From Cocleimonas sp. (GTDB lineage: Bacteria > Pseudomonadota > Gammaproteobacteria > Thiotrichales > Thiotrichaceae): a DNA stretch of 64,000 nt. The position numbers and the translations under genes are program-made. Every line of letters begins with the position of its first letter. The stretch's first letter is position 1. Positions 53,110 to 62,902 of this stretch are shown piece after piece. The stretch covers positions 22,792 through 86,791 of the forward strand of contig JAKIUW010000012.1 of the NCBI GenBank assembly GCA_021647365.1. Direction: 5' to 3'. The notes under the pieces are model-generated. The model saw only the letters and a list, made by a program, of their open reading frames with translations, did no database searches and had not been told where the DNA came from.

Positions 53110-54972
53110 ATGTCAAAAGAAACCTCTAAAAAACCACCTCAAAAAACTTCAGAAGAAATATCGAAAAAAGAGACAAAAGAAACATCATCTTCTACAAAGT
53201 CCGACCCCAATGAAACCAACATCAGTTTTGCTGATCTCAAGCTTTCAAAAGATGTGCTTAAAGCCGTTGAAGAGGCAGGATACGAGTCGCCTTCTGCTAT
53301 CCAAGCAGAGACTATCCCACTCCTTTTAGAAGGTCGTGACATGATTGGGCAAGCGCAAACAGGTACAGGTAAAACAGCTGCCTTTTCATTGCCATTATTA
53401 AGTAATCTTGATTTGTCAATCAAAGACACTCAAATCCTAGTGCTTGCACCAACACGTGAGCTTGCCATTCAAGTAGCCGAAGCTATGCAAAGCTACGCAC
53501 GCCACTTAAAAGGCTTTCACGTTATGCCTATTTATGGCGGACAAAGCATTGATATTCAACTTCGCCAGCTAAGACGCGGCGCACATGTTGTCGTGGGTAC
53601 GCCGGGGCGCGTGATGGATCACCTGCGTCGTAAAACTTTAAAGTTAGGCAATCTAAAGGCAATGGTTTTAGATGAAGCCGACGAAATGCTACGCATGGGG
53701 TTTATCGACGATGTCGAAACTATTTTAAAAGAAACACCAGACACACGCCAAACCGTTTTATTCTCGGCTACCATGCCCAATGCGATAAAACGCATTACCC
53801 AAAAATACTTGAATAATCCTGCGGATATAAAAGTTAAATCTAAAACCGCAACGGTTTCGACCATCACTCAATATTATTGGTCTGGCAAAACTACCTTTAA
53901 GCTTGATGCGCTTACGCGTTTATTAGAAGCCGAAGAGTTTGGCGGCATTATTATTTTTGTACGCACCAAAAATATGACAACCGAGCTATCTGAAAAACTT
54001 GCCGCACGCGGTTATGCCTCCGTTGCACTTAATGGTGACGTACAACAATCGATGCGCGAAAAAGTCATTGCCCGCCTCAAGAAAGGCAGTATTGACATTA
54101 TCGTTGCTACCGACGTTGTGGCGCGTGGCTTAGATGTTGAACGTATTACCCATGTTATCAATTACGATATGCCTGCGGATACAGAATCCTACGTTCACCG
54201 TATCGGGCGTACAGGTCGTGCGGGGCGTAAAGGTACAGCGATACTCTTCGTGCCGCCTAATGGTAAGCGTATGTTACACAGCATTGAGCGTGTGACAGGA
54301 CAAACCATTGAGCCATTAAAACTGCCATCGCCACAAGATATTAGTGAAGCACGCATTAATCGTTTCAAAGAAATGGTTGTAGAAACTGCCGCATCACAAA
54401 AGTTAGATTTTTATGAAAAAATCATTGCTGATTTGGAAGAAAAAGGTGACTTAACACCGAGACAAATCTCTGCTACATTGGCTTTCTTAGTGCAACGAGA
54501 CCGACCTCTTCTGGTGACACCCAAAGCTATACCAGATTCTAGCTTTAGCGATAGATCAGATCGTGGTGACAAACGAGGAAAACGCGAGCGTGGTGGACGA
54601 GATAATCGTGATAGAAATGACCGCTCTGATCGTAGTTCTAATAACAGCAACCGCGATAATCGTTCAAAACATTCCGATGGCTCACGAAGCAATAAACGCA
54701 GACGCACCGAAACGCAACCAGGCATGGTCACATACCGCCTAGACGTAGGAAAAGAGCATGGCGCAGAACCACGACACATCGTAGGCGCAATCGCCAATGA
54801 AGCAGGTGTAGAAAGCCAATACATACAAAATATTGATATTAGCAGTGGACATTCGACGGTAGATTTACCCGAAGGCATGCCCAAAGAAATTGAAAAGCAT
54901 TTGAAAGGCGTGCGTGTTATGGGGCAACAACTTCAATTGCGAAAGTTGACAGGTGGAGGAAAATCAAAATAA
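53110..54972 (+). CDS. deaD: DEAD-box RNA helicase (CsdA/DeaD-like)
   Basis: 620 residues. Motif I AQTGTGKTAAF, Ia PTRELAIQ, II DEADEML, III SAT and VI HRIGRTGRAG are all present. After residue 480 there is an Arg/Asp/Ser-rich linker and then a DbpA-type RNA-binding domain (VTYRLDVGKEHGAEPRHIVG). This is the CsdA architecture, acting in ribosome assembly and cold adaptation. The acidic-basic N-terminal tail (SKETSKKPPQKTSEE) is an extra 35 residues. Confidence 0.94.
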   Translation: MSKETSKKPPQKTSEEISKKETKETSSSTKSDPNETNISFADLKLSKDVLKAVEEAGYESPSAIQAETIPLLLEGRDMIGQAQTGTGKTAAFSLPLLSNLDLSIKDTQILVLAPTRELAIQVAEAMQSYARHLKGFHVMPIYGGQSIDIQLRQLRRGAHVVVGTPGRVMDHLRRKTLKLGNLKAMVLDEADEMLRMGFIDDVETILKETPDTRQTVLFSATMPNAIKRITQKYLNNPADIKVKSKTATVSTITQYYWSGKTTFKLDALTRLLEAEEFGGIIIFVRTKNMTTELSEKLAARGYASVALNGDVQQSMREKVIARLKKGSIDIIVATDVVARGLDVERITHVINYDMPADTESYVHRIGRTGRAGRKGTAILFVPPNGKRMLHSIERVTGQTIEPLKLPSPQDISEARINRFKEMVVETAASQKLDFYEKIIADLEEKGDLTPRQISATLAFLVQRDRPLLVTPKAIPDSSFSDRSDRGDKRGKRERGGRDNRDRNDRSDRSSNNSNRDNRSKHSDGSRSNKRRRTETQPGMVTYRLDVGKEHGAEPRHIVGAIANEAGVESQYIQNIDISSGHSTVDLPEGMPKEIEKHLKGVRVMGQQLQLRKLTGGGKSK

Positions 54973-55080
54973 AAAAATGAAGCTAACACGTCTAACGACA
55001 ATTACCGTGCATCATAAAAATATTTAATAGTTAAATAATATCTTGTAAAATAATGTAAAACAATAATAAAAATACCATCT

Positions 55081-57048
55081 ATGTTACAACATAAAATTTC
55101 AAAGAGGCACTACAAGAATGCCTTGCCAATCGGGTTTTCGCTGATTATTGCCCTTATGGTGCTAACTTCAATCATTGCTGCTATACAATTAAATAAAAGC
55201 TCAGATGAGATTAGCCATGTTGAAATTGAACATAGAGAAAGAGACTCGTTGTTGCAAACAATGGCGCAGGTTGCGCGCAAGAGAACCATTACGTTATTTG
55301 AAATAGTACATGCAGCAGACCCTTTCCAAATTGACGATGCTTATATGCGTCTAAATCAATTAGCAACGGATTTTACCGTTACAAGACAAGCTTTTAAAAG
55401 AAAAAAACTGCCACCTAATATGCTTGAATTGTTTAATAAACAAACAAAGCTAGCGCAATTAACTGAACCAAAACAACTTCAAGTTTACGAATTAGCGCGT
55501 GATAATAAAAAAACAAAAGCGCTTGATCTATTTATAAAAGAAACACTGCCGCTTTCTAAGAAGTTTCTTGAAGCAATCAAGGATATGTCTCAGCTGGAAT
55601 CTTCAAACACACATATTATATTTAAAGATACCAAAAAGAATAATGATAAAACACTTAGCTATCTAATAGTATTTGATATATTCAGTGTTTTAATCAGCGT
55701 CTTACTAACTATTTTTATTATTAAGAAACAACGTGATAGCGACCAAGAACTTGCGTTACTAGCAACTACCGATACGCTTACCACACTCCCTAATCGTTCA
55801 ACATTTATTGCAACCGTTGAAGATCATATTGCAGAAAACCCAAATAAACCTTTTTCGATTATCTTTTTTGATATTGATTACTTCAAAAGTATTAATGATA
55901 ACTATGGGCACGAAGTTGGCGATAAAGTATTACAAGACTTCACGACCAAAATTAGGTTTAATATTAAAAAAGAAGACTTTTTTGCTCGGCTTGGCGGTGA
56001 TGAGTTTGTCTTAGTTTTAAATAGCATTCAAAACCATCATGATATAAACCAATTCATTAAGAAGTTATCTGAAAATCTCGATACAGTATTCACCATTAAT
56101 AAAACCGAGGTTTTTACAACAACCAGCATGGGCATATGCAAGTATCCAGATGATGGTACTGATACGGAAACTCTACTAAGACACGCCGATATAGCAATGT
56201 ATTCTGCTAAAAAATCTGGGCGGAATGGTTATAAATTCTTCTCAAAAGAAACCAATATTAAAGTACAAAAAGAACATGATATGAGTCATGCCCTTCACTC
56301 ATTGTTACACAGTGATAATGCGGGTAATGAGTTACGCTTGGTTTATCAACCACTTATGAATATTAGCGATGGGGACTTTACAGAATGTGAAGCACTATTA
56401 CGCTGGACAAACTCACAAGGAGAAAATATACCCACGGATGAATTTATTGAAATTGCTGAAAAAACCAACTTAATTGAAAAAATTAATCTATTTGTCATTC
56501 ACGAAGCATGTAAACAACAATTTGAATGGCAAAGATCTGGTAAAAAAAGCACACGAATCAATATCAATTTATCGGGTAATAAAGCAATTTTTAGTAAGTT
56601 GCTTTATGAATTTAAAATCAATTTAAAAGTCTTTGAATTAGAACCAAGTTTATTCGGTATTGAACTAACCGAAAGAACCCTTTTTGAAATATCTGAAGAA
56701 ACTATTAGTGAGCTAGAAACACTTCGAGAGCTTGGTGTGAAAATCTCTATGGATGATTTTGGCACGGGCTATTCATCATTAAGTTACTTGAAAAAATTAC
56801 CGATAACCACATTAAAAGTAGACAAAGCATTTATTTCTGGAATACCAAATGATAAAGATGATCTTGTGCTTGTTAAAACAATAATTAACATGGCAAAATC
56901 TTTAAAATTAGAAATTGTTGCCGAAGGTGTAGAGACACACGAACAGCTCATCTTTTTAGAAGCTCACGCGTGTAATATTGCACAAGGTTATTATTTTCAT
57001 CACCCATTAGAAAGTGATGAAATTTCTAGCTTACAACTCGCAGCTTAA
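55081..57048 (+). CDS. Membrane GGDEF-EAL protein
   Basis: 655 residues. Two membrane spans (about 15-38 and 200-218) bracket a helical periplasmic sensor like a four-helix MCP domain. The GGDEF domain has RLGGDEFVLVL (about 303-313), an active-type site. The EAL domain has ECEALLRW (about 436), NLSGN, ELTE, DDFGTGYSSL, VDK, AEGVE and QGYYF, so the phosphodiesterase residues look complete. It may both make and break c-di-GMP. It lies next to the aspS gene. Confidence 0.92.
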   Translation: MLQHKISKRHYKNALPIGFSLIIALMVLTSIIAAIQLNKSSDEISHVEIEHRERDSLLQTMAQVARKRTITLFEIVHAADPFQIDDAYMRLNQLATDFTVTRQAFKRKKLPPNMLELFNKQTKLAQLTEPKQLQVYELARDNKKTKALDLFIKETLPLSKKFLEAIKDMSQLESSNTHIIFKDTKKNNDKTLSYLIVFDIFSVLISVLLTIFIIKKQRDSDQELALLATTDTLTTLPNRSTFIATVEDHIAENPNKPFSIIFFDIDYFKSINDNYGHEVGDKVLQDFTTKIRFNIKKEDFFARLGGDEFVLVLNSIQNHHDINQFIKKLSENLDTVFTINKTEVFTTTSMGICKYPDDGTDTETLLRHADIAMYSAKKSGRNGYKFFSKETNIKVQKEHDMSHALHSLLHSDNAGNELRLVYQPLMNISDGDFTECEALLRWTNSQGENIPTDEFIEIAEKTNLIEKINLFVIHEACKQQFEWQRSGKKSTRININLSGNKAIFSKLLYEFKINLKVFELEPSLFGIELTERTLFEISEETISELETLRELGVKISMDDFGTGYSSLSYLKKLPITTLKVDKAFISGIPNDKDDLVLVKTIINMAKSLKLEIVAEGVETHEQLIFLEAHACNIAQGYYFHHPLESDEISSLQLAA

Positions 57049-57078
57049 AGAGAGACTGATTAAGAGCTTCTAATTAGC

Positions 57079-57104
57079 ATCATCTAAAAGTGGGGGGTGT
57101 GCTT
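57079..57104 (-). repeat. Dispersed C-run repeat, copy 24
   Basis: ATCATC, TAAAAGT, six G, TGTGCTT, between the GGDEF-EAL gene and aspS. It has ATCATCT where others have ATCATGT. Confidence 0.8.
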
Positions 57105-57145
57105 CATATTATTCCACTTTTGTTATCATTTTATATCCCTTTAGC

Positions 57146-57174
57146 TTGCACCAAACCCGCGCAACGCTTAATAT
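57146..57174 (+). promoter_or_regulatory. aspS promoter candidate
   Basis: TTGCAC, 17-base spacer, TAATAT, about 40 bases before the start codon. Confidence 0.45.
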
Positions 57175-57213
57175 TCCGCCCTTCTTTTACCGTTTAATTT
57201 TCAGGCTTACATT

Positions 57214-58986
57214 ATGCGTACACATCGTTGTGGATTAGTTGACGAATCATCTCTCGACCAAGAAGTTACTTTATGCGGTTGGGTTAACCGCCGTCGTGAT
57301 CATGGGGGCGTGATTTTTGTTGATTTGCGTGATGGCGAAGGTTTGGTTCAAGTGGTTTTTGATCCTGATGATAAGGCAATGTTTGCCCAAGCAGAAACCA
57401 TTCGTAATGAGCATATTTTGCGTATTACGGGTCTAGTACGTAGTCGCCCAGATGGCATGATTAACAAAAATATCACCAGCGGCAAGATTGAAGTATTCGC
57501 GAAAAAATTGGAGACCTTGAGCGCATCTGACACACCTCCTTTCCAGCTTGATGATGATGTAAACGAAGACATCCGCCTAAAATATCGCTACGTTGACTTA
57601 CGCCGTGATGAGATGCAACAACGCATTAAAACCCGCGCAAAAATGTCATCAATCATGCGTCACTATTTAGAAGATAATGACTTTTTAGAAATTGAAACGC
57701 CGATTATGACCAAGGCAACCCCCGAAGGTGCACGTGATTACATCGTGCCTAGTCGTACTTACCCGGGCAGTTTCTTTGCGCTGCCTCAATCACCACAGTT
57801 GTTTAAGCAAATGTTAATGATGGGTGGAATCGACCGTTACTACCAAATGGCACGTTGTTTCCGTGATGAAGATTTACGCGCTGATCGCCAGCCAGAATTC
57901 ACTCAAGTAGATATCGAGATGGCGTTCGTTAAAAGCGATGACGTAATGGACATGATGGAAAATATGATTCGCAAGTTGTTTAAAGACACGCGCGATATTG
58001 ATCTGCCCAACCCAATGCCACGCATGACTTACGCCGATGCGATGCACAACTATGGCTCTGATAAGCCTGATATGCGTAACCCGCTGAAATTAGTTGAAGT
58101 TAGCGAGCAAATGAAAGATGTAGATTTCAAAGTCTTCTCAGGGCCTGCCAATGATGATGCAAGCCGAGTAGCAGCGCTTCGTGTTCCGGGTGGCTCAAAG
58201 CTATCTCGCAAAGATATCGACAACTATACAAAATTTGTAAGTCGTTACGGCGCACGTGGTTTGGCATATATTAAAGTGAATGAGCTGGCCTCTGGCGTAG
58301 AAGGCTTGCAGTCCCCTATTCTTAAATTCTTACCTGACGAAGTTGCCATGGATATTATGGCGAAGGTTGGCGCAGAAGATGGCGACTTAGTTTTCTTTGG
58401 TGCAGACAAAACTAAAATCGTCAATGATGCATTAGGTGCATTACGTGAAGAACTAGCCAAAGATCTTGAGTTATTAGAAGGCGATTGGGCAGCACTTTGG
58501 ATTATCGACTTCCCCATGTTTGAATGGGACGAAAAAGACAACCGCTGGCAAGCACTGCACCATCCATTCACCGCACCAACCTGTTCGGTCAAAGAGCTTA
58601 AAGCTAACCCTGGCGCGGCATTGTCTGATGCTTACGACATGGTTATTAATGGTTATGAAGTGGGTGGCGGATCTATTCGTATTCACCAGTCTGATATGCA
58701 ATCAACAACCTTTGATGTGTTAGGTATCTCGAAAGAAGAAGCCGATGATAAGTTTGGCTTCTTATTAAAAGCCCTAAAGTTTGGTTGTCCTCCTTTGGGA
58801 GGCTTGGCATTTGGTTTAGACCGTTTGGTGATGCTAATGACCAATACCGAGTCTATCCGCGATGTAATCGCCTTCCCAAAAACACAAACAGCGGCATGTA
58901 TGTTAACCGAAGCACCAGCAGATGTGCCACGCAAGCAACTACGTGAATTAAGCATTCAGGTGAAACTTCCAGAAGTTGAATCCTAG
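57214..58986 (+). CDS. aspS: Aspartate-tRNA ligase
   Basis: 590 residues, the bacterial (GAD-insert) type. The OB-fold anticodon domain opens VTLCGWVNRRRDHGGVIFVDL. Motif 2 is FRDEDLRADRQPEFTQVD and motif 3 is GLAFGLDRLVML. It charges tRNA-Asp. It carries its own candidate promoter, so it is not tied to the upstream regulator gene. Confidence 0.97.
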   Translation: MRTHRCGLVDESSLDQEVTLCGWVNRRRDHGGVIFVDLRDGEGLVQVVFDPDDKAMFAQAETIRNEHILRITGLVRSRPDGMINKNITSGKIEVFAKKLETLSASDTPPFQLDDDVNEDIRLKYRYVDLRRDEMQQRIKTRAKMSSIMRHYLEDNDFLEIETPIMTKATPEGARDYIVPSRTYPGSFFALPQSPQLFKQMLMMGGIDRYYQMARCFRDEDLRADRQPEFTQVDIEMAFVKSDDVMDMMENMIRKLFKDTRDIDLPNPMPRMTYADAMHNYGSDKPDMRNPLKLVEVSEQMKDVDFKVFSGPANDDASRVAALRVPGGSKLSRKDIDNYTKFVSRYGARGLAYIKVNELASGVEGLQSPILKFLPDEVAMDIMAKVGAEDGDLVFFGADKTKIVNDALGALREELAKDLELLEGDWAALWIIDFPMFEWDEKDNRWQALHHPFTAPTCSVKELKANPGAALSDAYDMVINGYEVGGGSIRIHQSDMQSTTFDVLGISKEEADDKFGFLLKALKFGCPPLGGLAFGLDRLVMLMTNTESIRDVIAFPKTQTAACMLTEAPADVPRKQLRELSIQVKLPEVES

Positions 58987-58996
58987 ATAATGAGTA

Positions 58997-59064
58997 GATC
59001 ATGTAAAAGTGGGGGGGTGTGCTTCATTAAACTATTTAAAAGCACACCCCCCCACTTTTACATG
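58997..59064. repeat. Dispersed C-run repeat, inverted pair in reverse order (copies 25 and 26)
   Basis: G-strand copy ATCATG, TAAAAGT, seven G, TGTGCTT (58997-59023), then 14 bases, then C-strand copy AAAAGCACA, seven C, AC, TTTTACATGCC (59038-59064). The order is the opposite of the other pairs, so the GCTT/AAGC ends face inward. Behind aspS. Confidence 0.85.
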
Positions 59065-59099
59065 CCTGTTCTACTTCACTGCAATACCTATTAATTACT

Positions 59100-60227
59100 G
59101 TGGAATTATCAAACGAAGATAACCTCCGCTTAAACGTCTTGCTGGCTCAAGACTTAAAAGCCATTCGTATCAACGAAGGCACCATGACGGTACACGCGCT
59201 CACCGACCAAGGTGAAGCCAAAATAGTGCTAAACCCCACTACCCGCGACGATCAATATTTAAAAATAGTTAAAGAACTATTCTCCTTAAAAATTACAGGT
59301 TCACCGGGTGGTTACCCCATCTTTTTAAAACGCTGGACTCGCATGGGTCATGCCGATAACACCTTGGAACATATGCTGTTATTAGGTGAGCCAGAAGCTG
59401 TAGTCGCGGTTGTTCATGCGCCAACCATTAGCCACGATATTGGCGTAAGAGCTTGGTGGGCATTGCCAACAACTGAGGTGGCTATTCGCTTAATGGAACA
59501 CCCTGAAGTTTCTAATGGTGAATTAGGCAAAGAGCTGGCAGCTTACTTAATGGAGTTTCTTCCCTTTGAAGAAAAACAAGTCAGCATCGTCAATATGGTG
59601 CGGCTATGTTTGCAAGGCGATTTAATAACTCAGGACGAAAAGGAAAAACTCTGGGCGCGCGCTAAACGCCGCAACCCATTTTACGTGGGTTTTTTACATG
59701 CCGAGACTACACAAATCCCGCTCAATAAAGCCTGTTGTAAAAACTATGCAGAAATATCCAAAACTCTAAAACCGCTGATTAAAGCAGACAATGTTTACGC
59801 CCAAACTTTATCAAGCTTACTCTGTGAAAACGGTCAAGCTTGGCTAGAAACCATAAAGCTTTCACTCAATAAACCGGTTGATCAAGATGTGGTGATTTCG
59901 CTATTTATCGCTATTGGTAACTATTTCAAGCTACCCTTGCACACACTCAGGCTGGATAAACGTGGCACACGCTCTGTTGAACTAGCACTTGAACACAGCC
60001 AGCAAGTTTGTAGCAAACCCGACAATGAACAACTCAAAGCTTTACTCGAATCATTAGATGAACAATATCACCCGCTGGTTGAAGCCATGCTAGTACTCGC
60101 ACAAATGGGGGAGCACACTCTCATCCCTATTTTCAGTGGAAATGAATCTGTGGGTACAGTAATGCGCAAGCGTCTATTACCATTGACCACTCCTTTATTA
60201 GAGAAAGTTGATATACTAATACATTGA
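59100..60227 (+). CDS. DsrS-like protein
   Basis: 375 residues, soluble and helical, with no known catalytic motif. The features LNPTTRDDQYLKIVKELFS, PTISHDIGVRAWWALPTTE and the helical repeats match my recollection of sulfur-oxidation proteins called DsrS, encoded near siroheme synthase. The start is GTG at 59100 without a clear ribosome site. Next to cysG, it could link to siroheme-dependent sulfur or nitrogen metabolism. The assignment is tentative. Confidence 0.5.
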   Translation: MELSNEDNLRLNVLLAQDLKAIRINEGTMTVHALTDQGEAKIVLNPTTRDDQYLKIVKELFSLKITGSPGGYPIFLKRWTRMGHADNTLEHMLLLGEPEAVVAVVHAPTISHDIGVRAWWALPTTEVAIRLMEHPEVSNGELGKELAAYLMEFLPFEEKQVSIVNMVRLCLQGDLITQDEKEKLWARAKRRNPFYVGFLHAETTQIPLNKACCKNYAEISKTLKPLIKADNVYAQTLSSLLCENGQAWLETIKLSLNKPVDQDVVISLFIAIGNYFKLPLHTLRLDKRGTRSVELALEHSQQVCSKPDNEQLKALLESLDEQYHPLVEAMLVLAQMGEHTLIPIFSGNESVGTVMRKRLLPLTTPLLEKVDILIH

Positions 60228-60269
60228 CCCCATAATCAAACCATTACTATTATTTTATTTGGATGTTTC

Positions 60270-60506
60270 ATGCCTTATTTCATTTACAAAGTCACACAAC
60301 CCACACCCATTGTTAAAAACCTCAAGTTTGAAAAAGAGTTTGAAAATTTCAAAGAAGCGAAAAACTTCTCCCGTGACATGCGTTCAGAATTACCCTTAAA
60401 CGGTGGCATCACGGTTAAAATGATTCACGCGGCTAATCAGTTGCAAGCAGAAGAGCTTCTAATGGAGAAAAGAGAAGAAACCGTTACAATGGAATGGGAA
60501 AAGTAA
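60270..60506 (+). CDS. Conserved small protein
   Basis: 78 residues, starting MPYFIYKVTQPTPIV and ending in an acidic helix (QLQAEELLMEKREE). It is very basic in the middle and has no Cys. It follows the DsrS-like gene by 42 bases. Function unknown. Confidence 0.65.
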   Translation: MPYFIYKVTQPTPIVKNLKFEKEFENFKEAKNFSRDMRSELPLNGGITVKMIHAANQLQAEELLMEKREETVTMEWEK

Positions 60507-60620
60507 CTTTTTTGACATGGATTACTGTTTGAATCAACAAGCAACTCAATACGCCGTAAAAAAACGACGATATAATTGAGTTATCCATTAATAAAACACT
60601 AGAAACGGTAAGCTCACTAA

Positions 60621-61082
60621 ATGGATGAAGAATCTTTCAAACAAACTTACAAAGAATTAAATCCCAATCGTTGTATCTTTGAAAAATCCATCACCAATCG
60701 TCGTTGCGACTGCCAGCTAAAGCGAAAGTTTGTAATTGCCACACGCGAATGTGTCGCTTGTCAGTCTGAAATTGCCATGAAACGGTGTACACGAGTATTA
60801 GATGCTATGCGTAATAATGCACGCTTCTCACTCAAGGTGATTACGGTTAATGGACCGATGCCACACAATAAAGAGCTTCAAGTACAGGCAGGTGGTATGT
60901 TAGCTTTACAAAACTTAATGACGAGCATTCCTGATCTTGAACTCAAATCTGTTGTCAACATCCACCAAACAATGGAAACAGCATTAGAAAAATATGGCAG
61001 TACCGAAGACCTGCCTTATGGTGAGTTAGTAAAAGGTATCGTAAAATATGAATCTCGTCCTAAACGCAAAAAGAAAAAGTAG
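60621..61082 (+). CDS. Conserved cysteine-containing protein
   Basis: 153 residues. Six cysteines in the first third (C18, C29, C31, C44, C47, C56) could bind a metal or Fe-S cluster. The C-terminus is a Lys/Arg tail (RPKRKKKK). It ends 9 bases before cysG and is probably co-transcribed. No family name is recognised. Confidence 0.65.
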   Translation: MDEESFKQTYKELNPNRCIFEKSITNRRCDCQLKRKFVIATRECVACQSEIAMKRCTRVLDAMRNNARFSLKVITVNGPMPHNKELQVQAGGMLALQNLMTSIPDLELKSVVNIHQTMETALEKYGSTEDLPYGELVKGIVKYESRPKRKKKK

Positions 61083-61091
61083 CTTTATTTT

Positions 61092-62522
61092 ATGAAACAT
61101 TTTCCCGTATTCCTTGATTTAAAAGACCGCCAATGCCTCGTGATTGGTGGTGGTTCTGTTGCCAGCCGTAAGGTTAAAAACTTGCTCACCTCGGGTGCAA
61201 AGGTCACCGTTATTTCTCCTCAGGTAAGCGATGAGTTAAAACAACTTGCTCATGATGAGAAAATTACCGTTATTGAGCGTGAATACCAAACGACTGATAT
61301 TACTGTCGCTTTTTTAATCGTCGCCGCAACTGATGATTCGACAGTAAACGCGCAAGTCGCTGAACAAGCACACAATGCCAATATCATGGTAAATGTGGCC
61401 GATAACGCCTCGCTTTGTAGCTTCATATTCCCTTCTATTTTAGATCGCTCACCCGTCACTATCGCGGTTTCAACAGGCGGAGCATCGCCAGTATTAGCAC
61501 GTCAGCTTCGTATGAAGTTAGAAACATTAGTGCCATCGGCTTGTGGTCGTTTAGCTGGAATCACCGAAGAGTATCGTGAAAAAGTAAAACTACATTTTCC
61601 TGAGCAAGAGCAACGTAAATCCTTTTGGGAGAATGCATTAAAAGGTCCTTTTGCAGAACTGGTTTATGCAGGGCAAGACACTTCTGCCAGATTATTATTA
61701 GATGATCTTTTAGCCAAAGGCTACGATGAAAATCCAATGGGCGAAGTCTACCTAGTAGGCGCAGGCCCTGGTGACCCTGATCTACTTACCTTTAAAGCAG
61801 CGCGCTTAATGCAACAAGCGGACGTTATGGTGTACGATCGTTTAGTCTCAAAACCTATTTTAGATATGGCAAACCGCAATGCTGAGCGTTTGTATGTTGG
61901 AAAAGAAAAAGATAACCACGCCGTACCGCAAGACAAGATCAACGATTTATTGGTAAAACTCGCCAAGCAAGGCAAACGTGTTTTACGCCTTAAAGGTGGC
62001 GATCCGTTTATCTTCGGTCGTGGCGGTGAAGAAATAGAAACACTGGCAGAAAACAATGTACCGTTTCAAGTTGTGCCTGCCATTACAGCCGCATCAGGTT
62101 GTTCATCTTATGCTGGTATCCCGCTAACACACCGTGACTATGCGCAATCGGTCACTTTTGCCACAGGGCATTTAAAAGACGGCAGTATCAACTTAAATTG
62201 GGAGCAACTCACCCAAAAAAATCACACTATCGTTTTCTATATGGGTTTAACAGGCATCAGCGTGATTAGCGAGCAATTACAAGCGCATGGGATGTCGGGT
62301 GATATGCCAGCGGCGTTGATTGAACAAGGCACAACTCGCAATCAGCGTGTGCATATTGGAACAGTTGCAACGCTACCGCAGTTAGTAATTGATTCAGGCG
62401 TGCGAGCGCCTACGCTGACTATTATCGGTGAAGTGGTAAAGTTGCATGACAAACTACATTGGTACGAGCCAGAACGCCACGTTCAAGAAACAGAATTCTC
62501 ACGGAATAAAACCCAAGGTTAA
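61092..62522 (+). CDS. cysG: Siroheme synthase (trifunctional)
   Basis: 476 residues, the complete CysG. The N-terminal dehydrogenase/ferrochelatase domain has LVIGGGSVASRKVKNLL. The C-terminal uroporphyrinogen methyltransferase domain has VYLVGAGPGDPDLLTFKA and KGGDPFIFGRGGEE. It makes siroheme from uroporphyrinogen III for sulfite or nitrite reductases. Those reductases are not in the window. Confidence 0.96.
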   Translation: MKHFPVFLDLKDRQCLVIGGGSVASRKVKNLLTSGAKVTVISPQVSDELKQLAHDEKITVIEREYQTTDITVAFLIVAATDDSTVNAQVAEQAHNANIMVNVADNASLCSFIFPSILDRSPVTIAVSTGGASPVLARQLRMKLETLVPSACGRLAGITEEYREKVKLHFPEQEQRKSFWENALKGPFAELVYAGQDTSARLLLDDLLAKGYDENPMGEVYLVGAGPGDPDLLTFKAARLMQQADVMVYDRLVSKPILDMANRNAERLYVGKEKDNHAVPQDKINDLLVKLAKQGKRVLRLKGGDPFIFGRGGEEIETLAENNVPFQVVPAITAASGCSSYAGIPLTHRDYAQSVTFATGHLKDGSINLNWEQLTQKNHTIVFYMGLTGISVISEQLQAHGMSGDMPAALIEQGTTRNQRVHIGTVATLPQLVIDSGVRAPTLTIIGEVVKLHDKLHWYEPERHVQETEFSRNKTQG

Positions 62523-62526
62523 AAAC

Positions 62527-62889
62527 ATGGAAGAAGTTAAAATAAATCTCCAAGATGCCTTCAAGCGCAATCTAAGCGAAGGTGACAGTTGTTCAGCATC
62601 AGAACCTTTTGCGCTAAGAACCATTGACGACAGCATGGAGCCAGAATTTAATACTGGCTGTATCATCATCATCGACCCGGGCAATGTCGCGCGTGATGGC
62701 TCTTATGTTTTTGCCGTTGATAATAAAGGTGAATATATTTTCCGCCAGCTACGCGTTAAAGATGAACGCTATTTTCTTGCGCCATTGAATGATATTTACG
62801 ATACGATTGAAATTAAATTTACTCAGATTGAAGGTGTGATCACACAACGTGCGGGGAAACGTCGCACTTATCATAAACATTATGAGTAA
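62527..62889 (+). CDS. S24-like (LexA-type peptidase fold) protein without HTH
   Basis: 120 residues from the ATG at 62527 (AAGG upstream); a start at 62446 inside cysG is less likely. The serine motif is TIDDSMEPEF and the strand YVFAVDNKGEYIFRQL follows. In active S24 enzymes a Lys sits where Arg appears here (FRQL), so self-cleavage is doubtful. There is no DNA-binding helix-turn-helix. It lies 4 bases past cysG. Role unknown. Confidence 0.65.
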   Translation: MEEVKINLQDAFKRNLSEGDSCSASEPFALRTIDDSMEPEFNTGCIIIIDPGNVARDGSYVFAVDNKGEYIFRQLRVKDERYFLAPLNDIYDTIEIKFTQIEGVITQRAGKRRTYHKHYE

Positions 62890-62902
62890 ATATTAATAAA
62901 GA

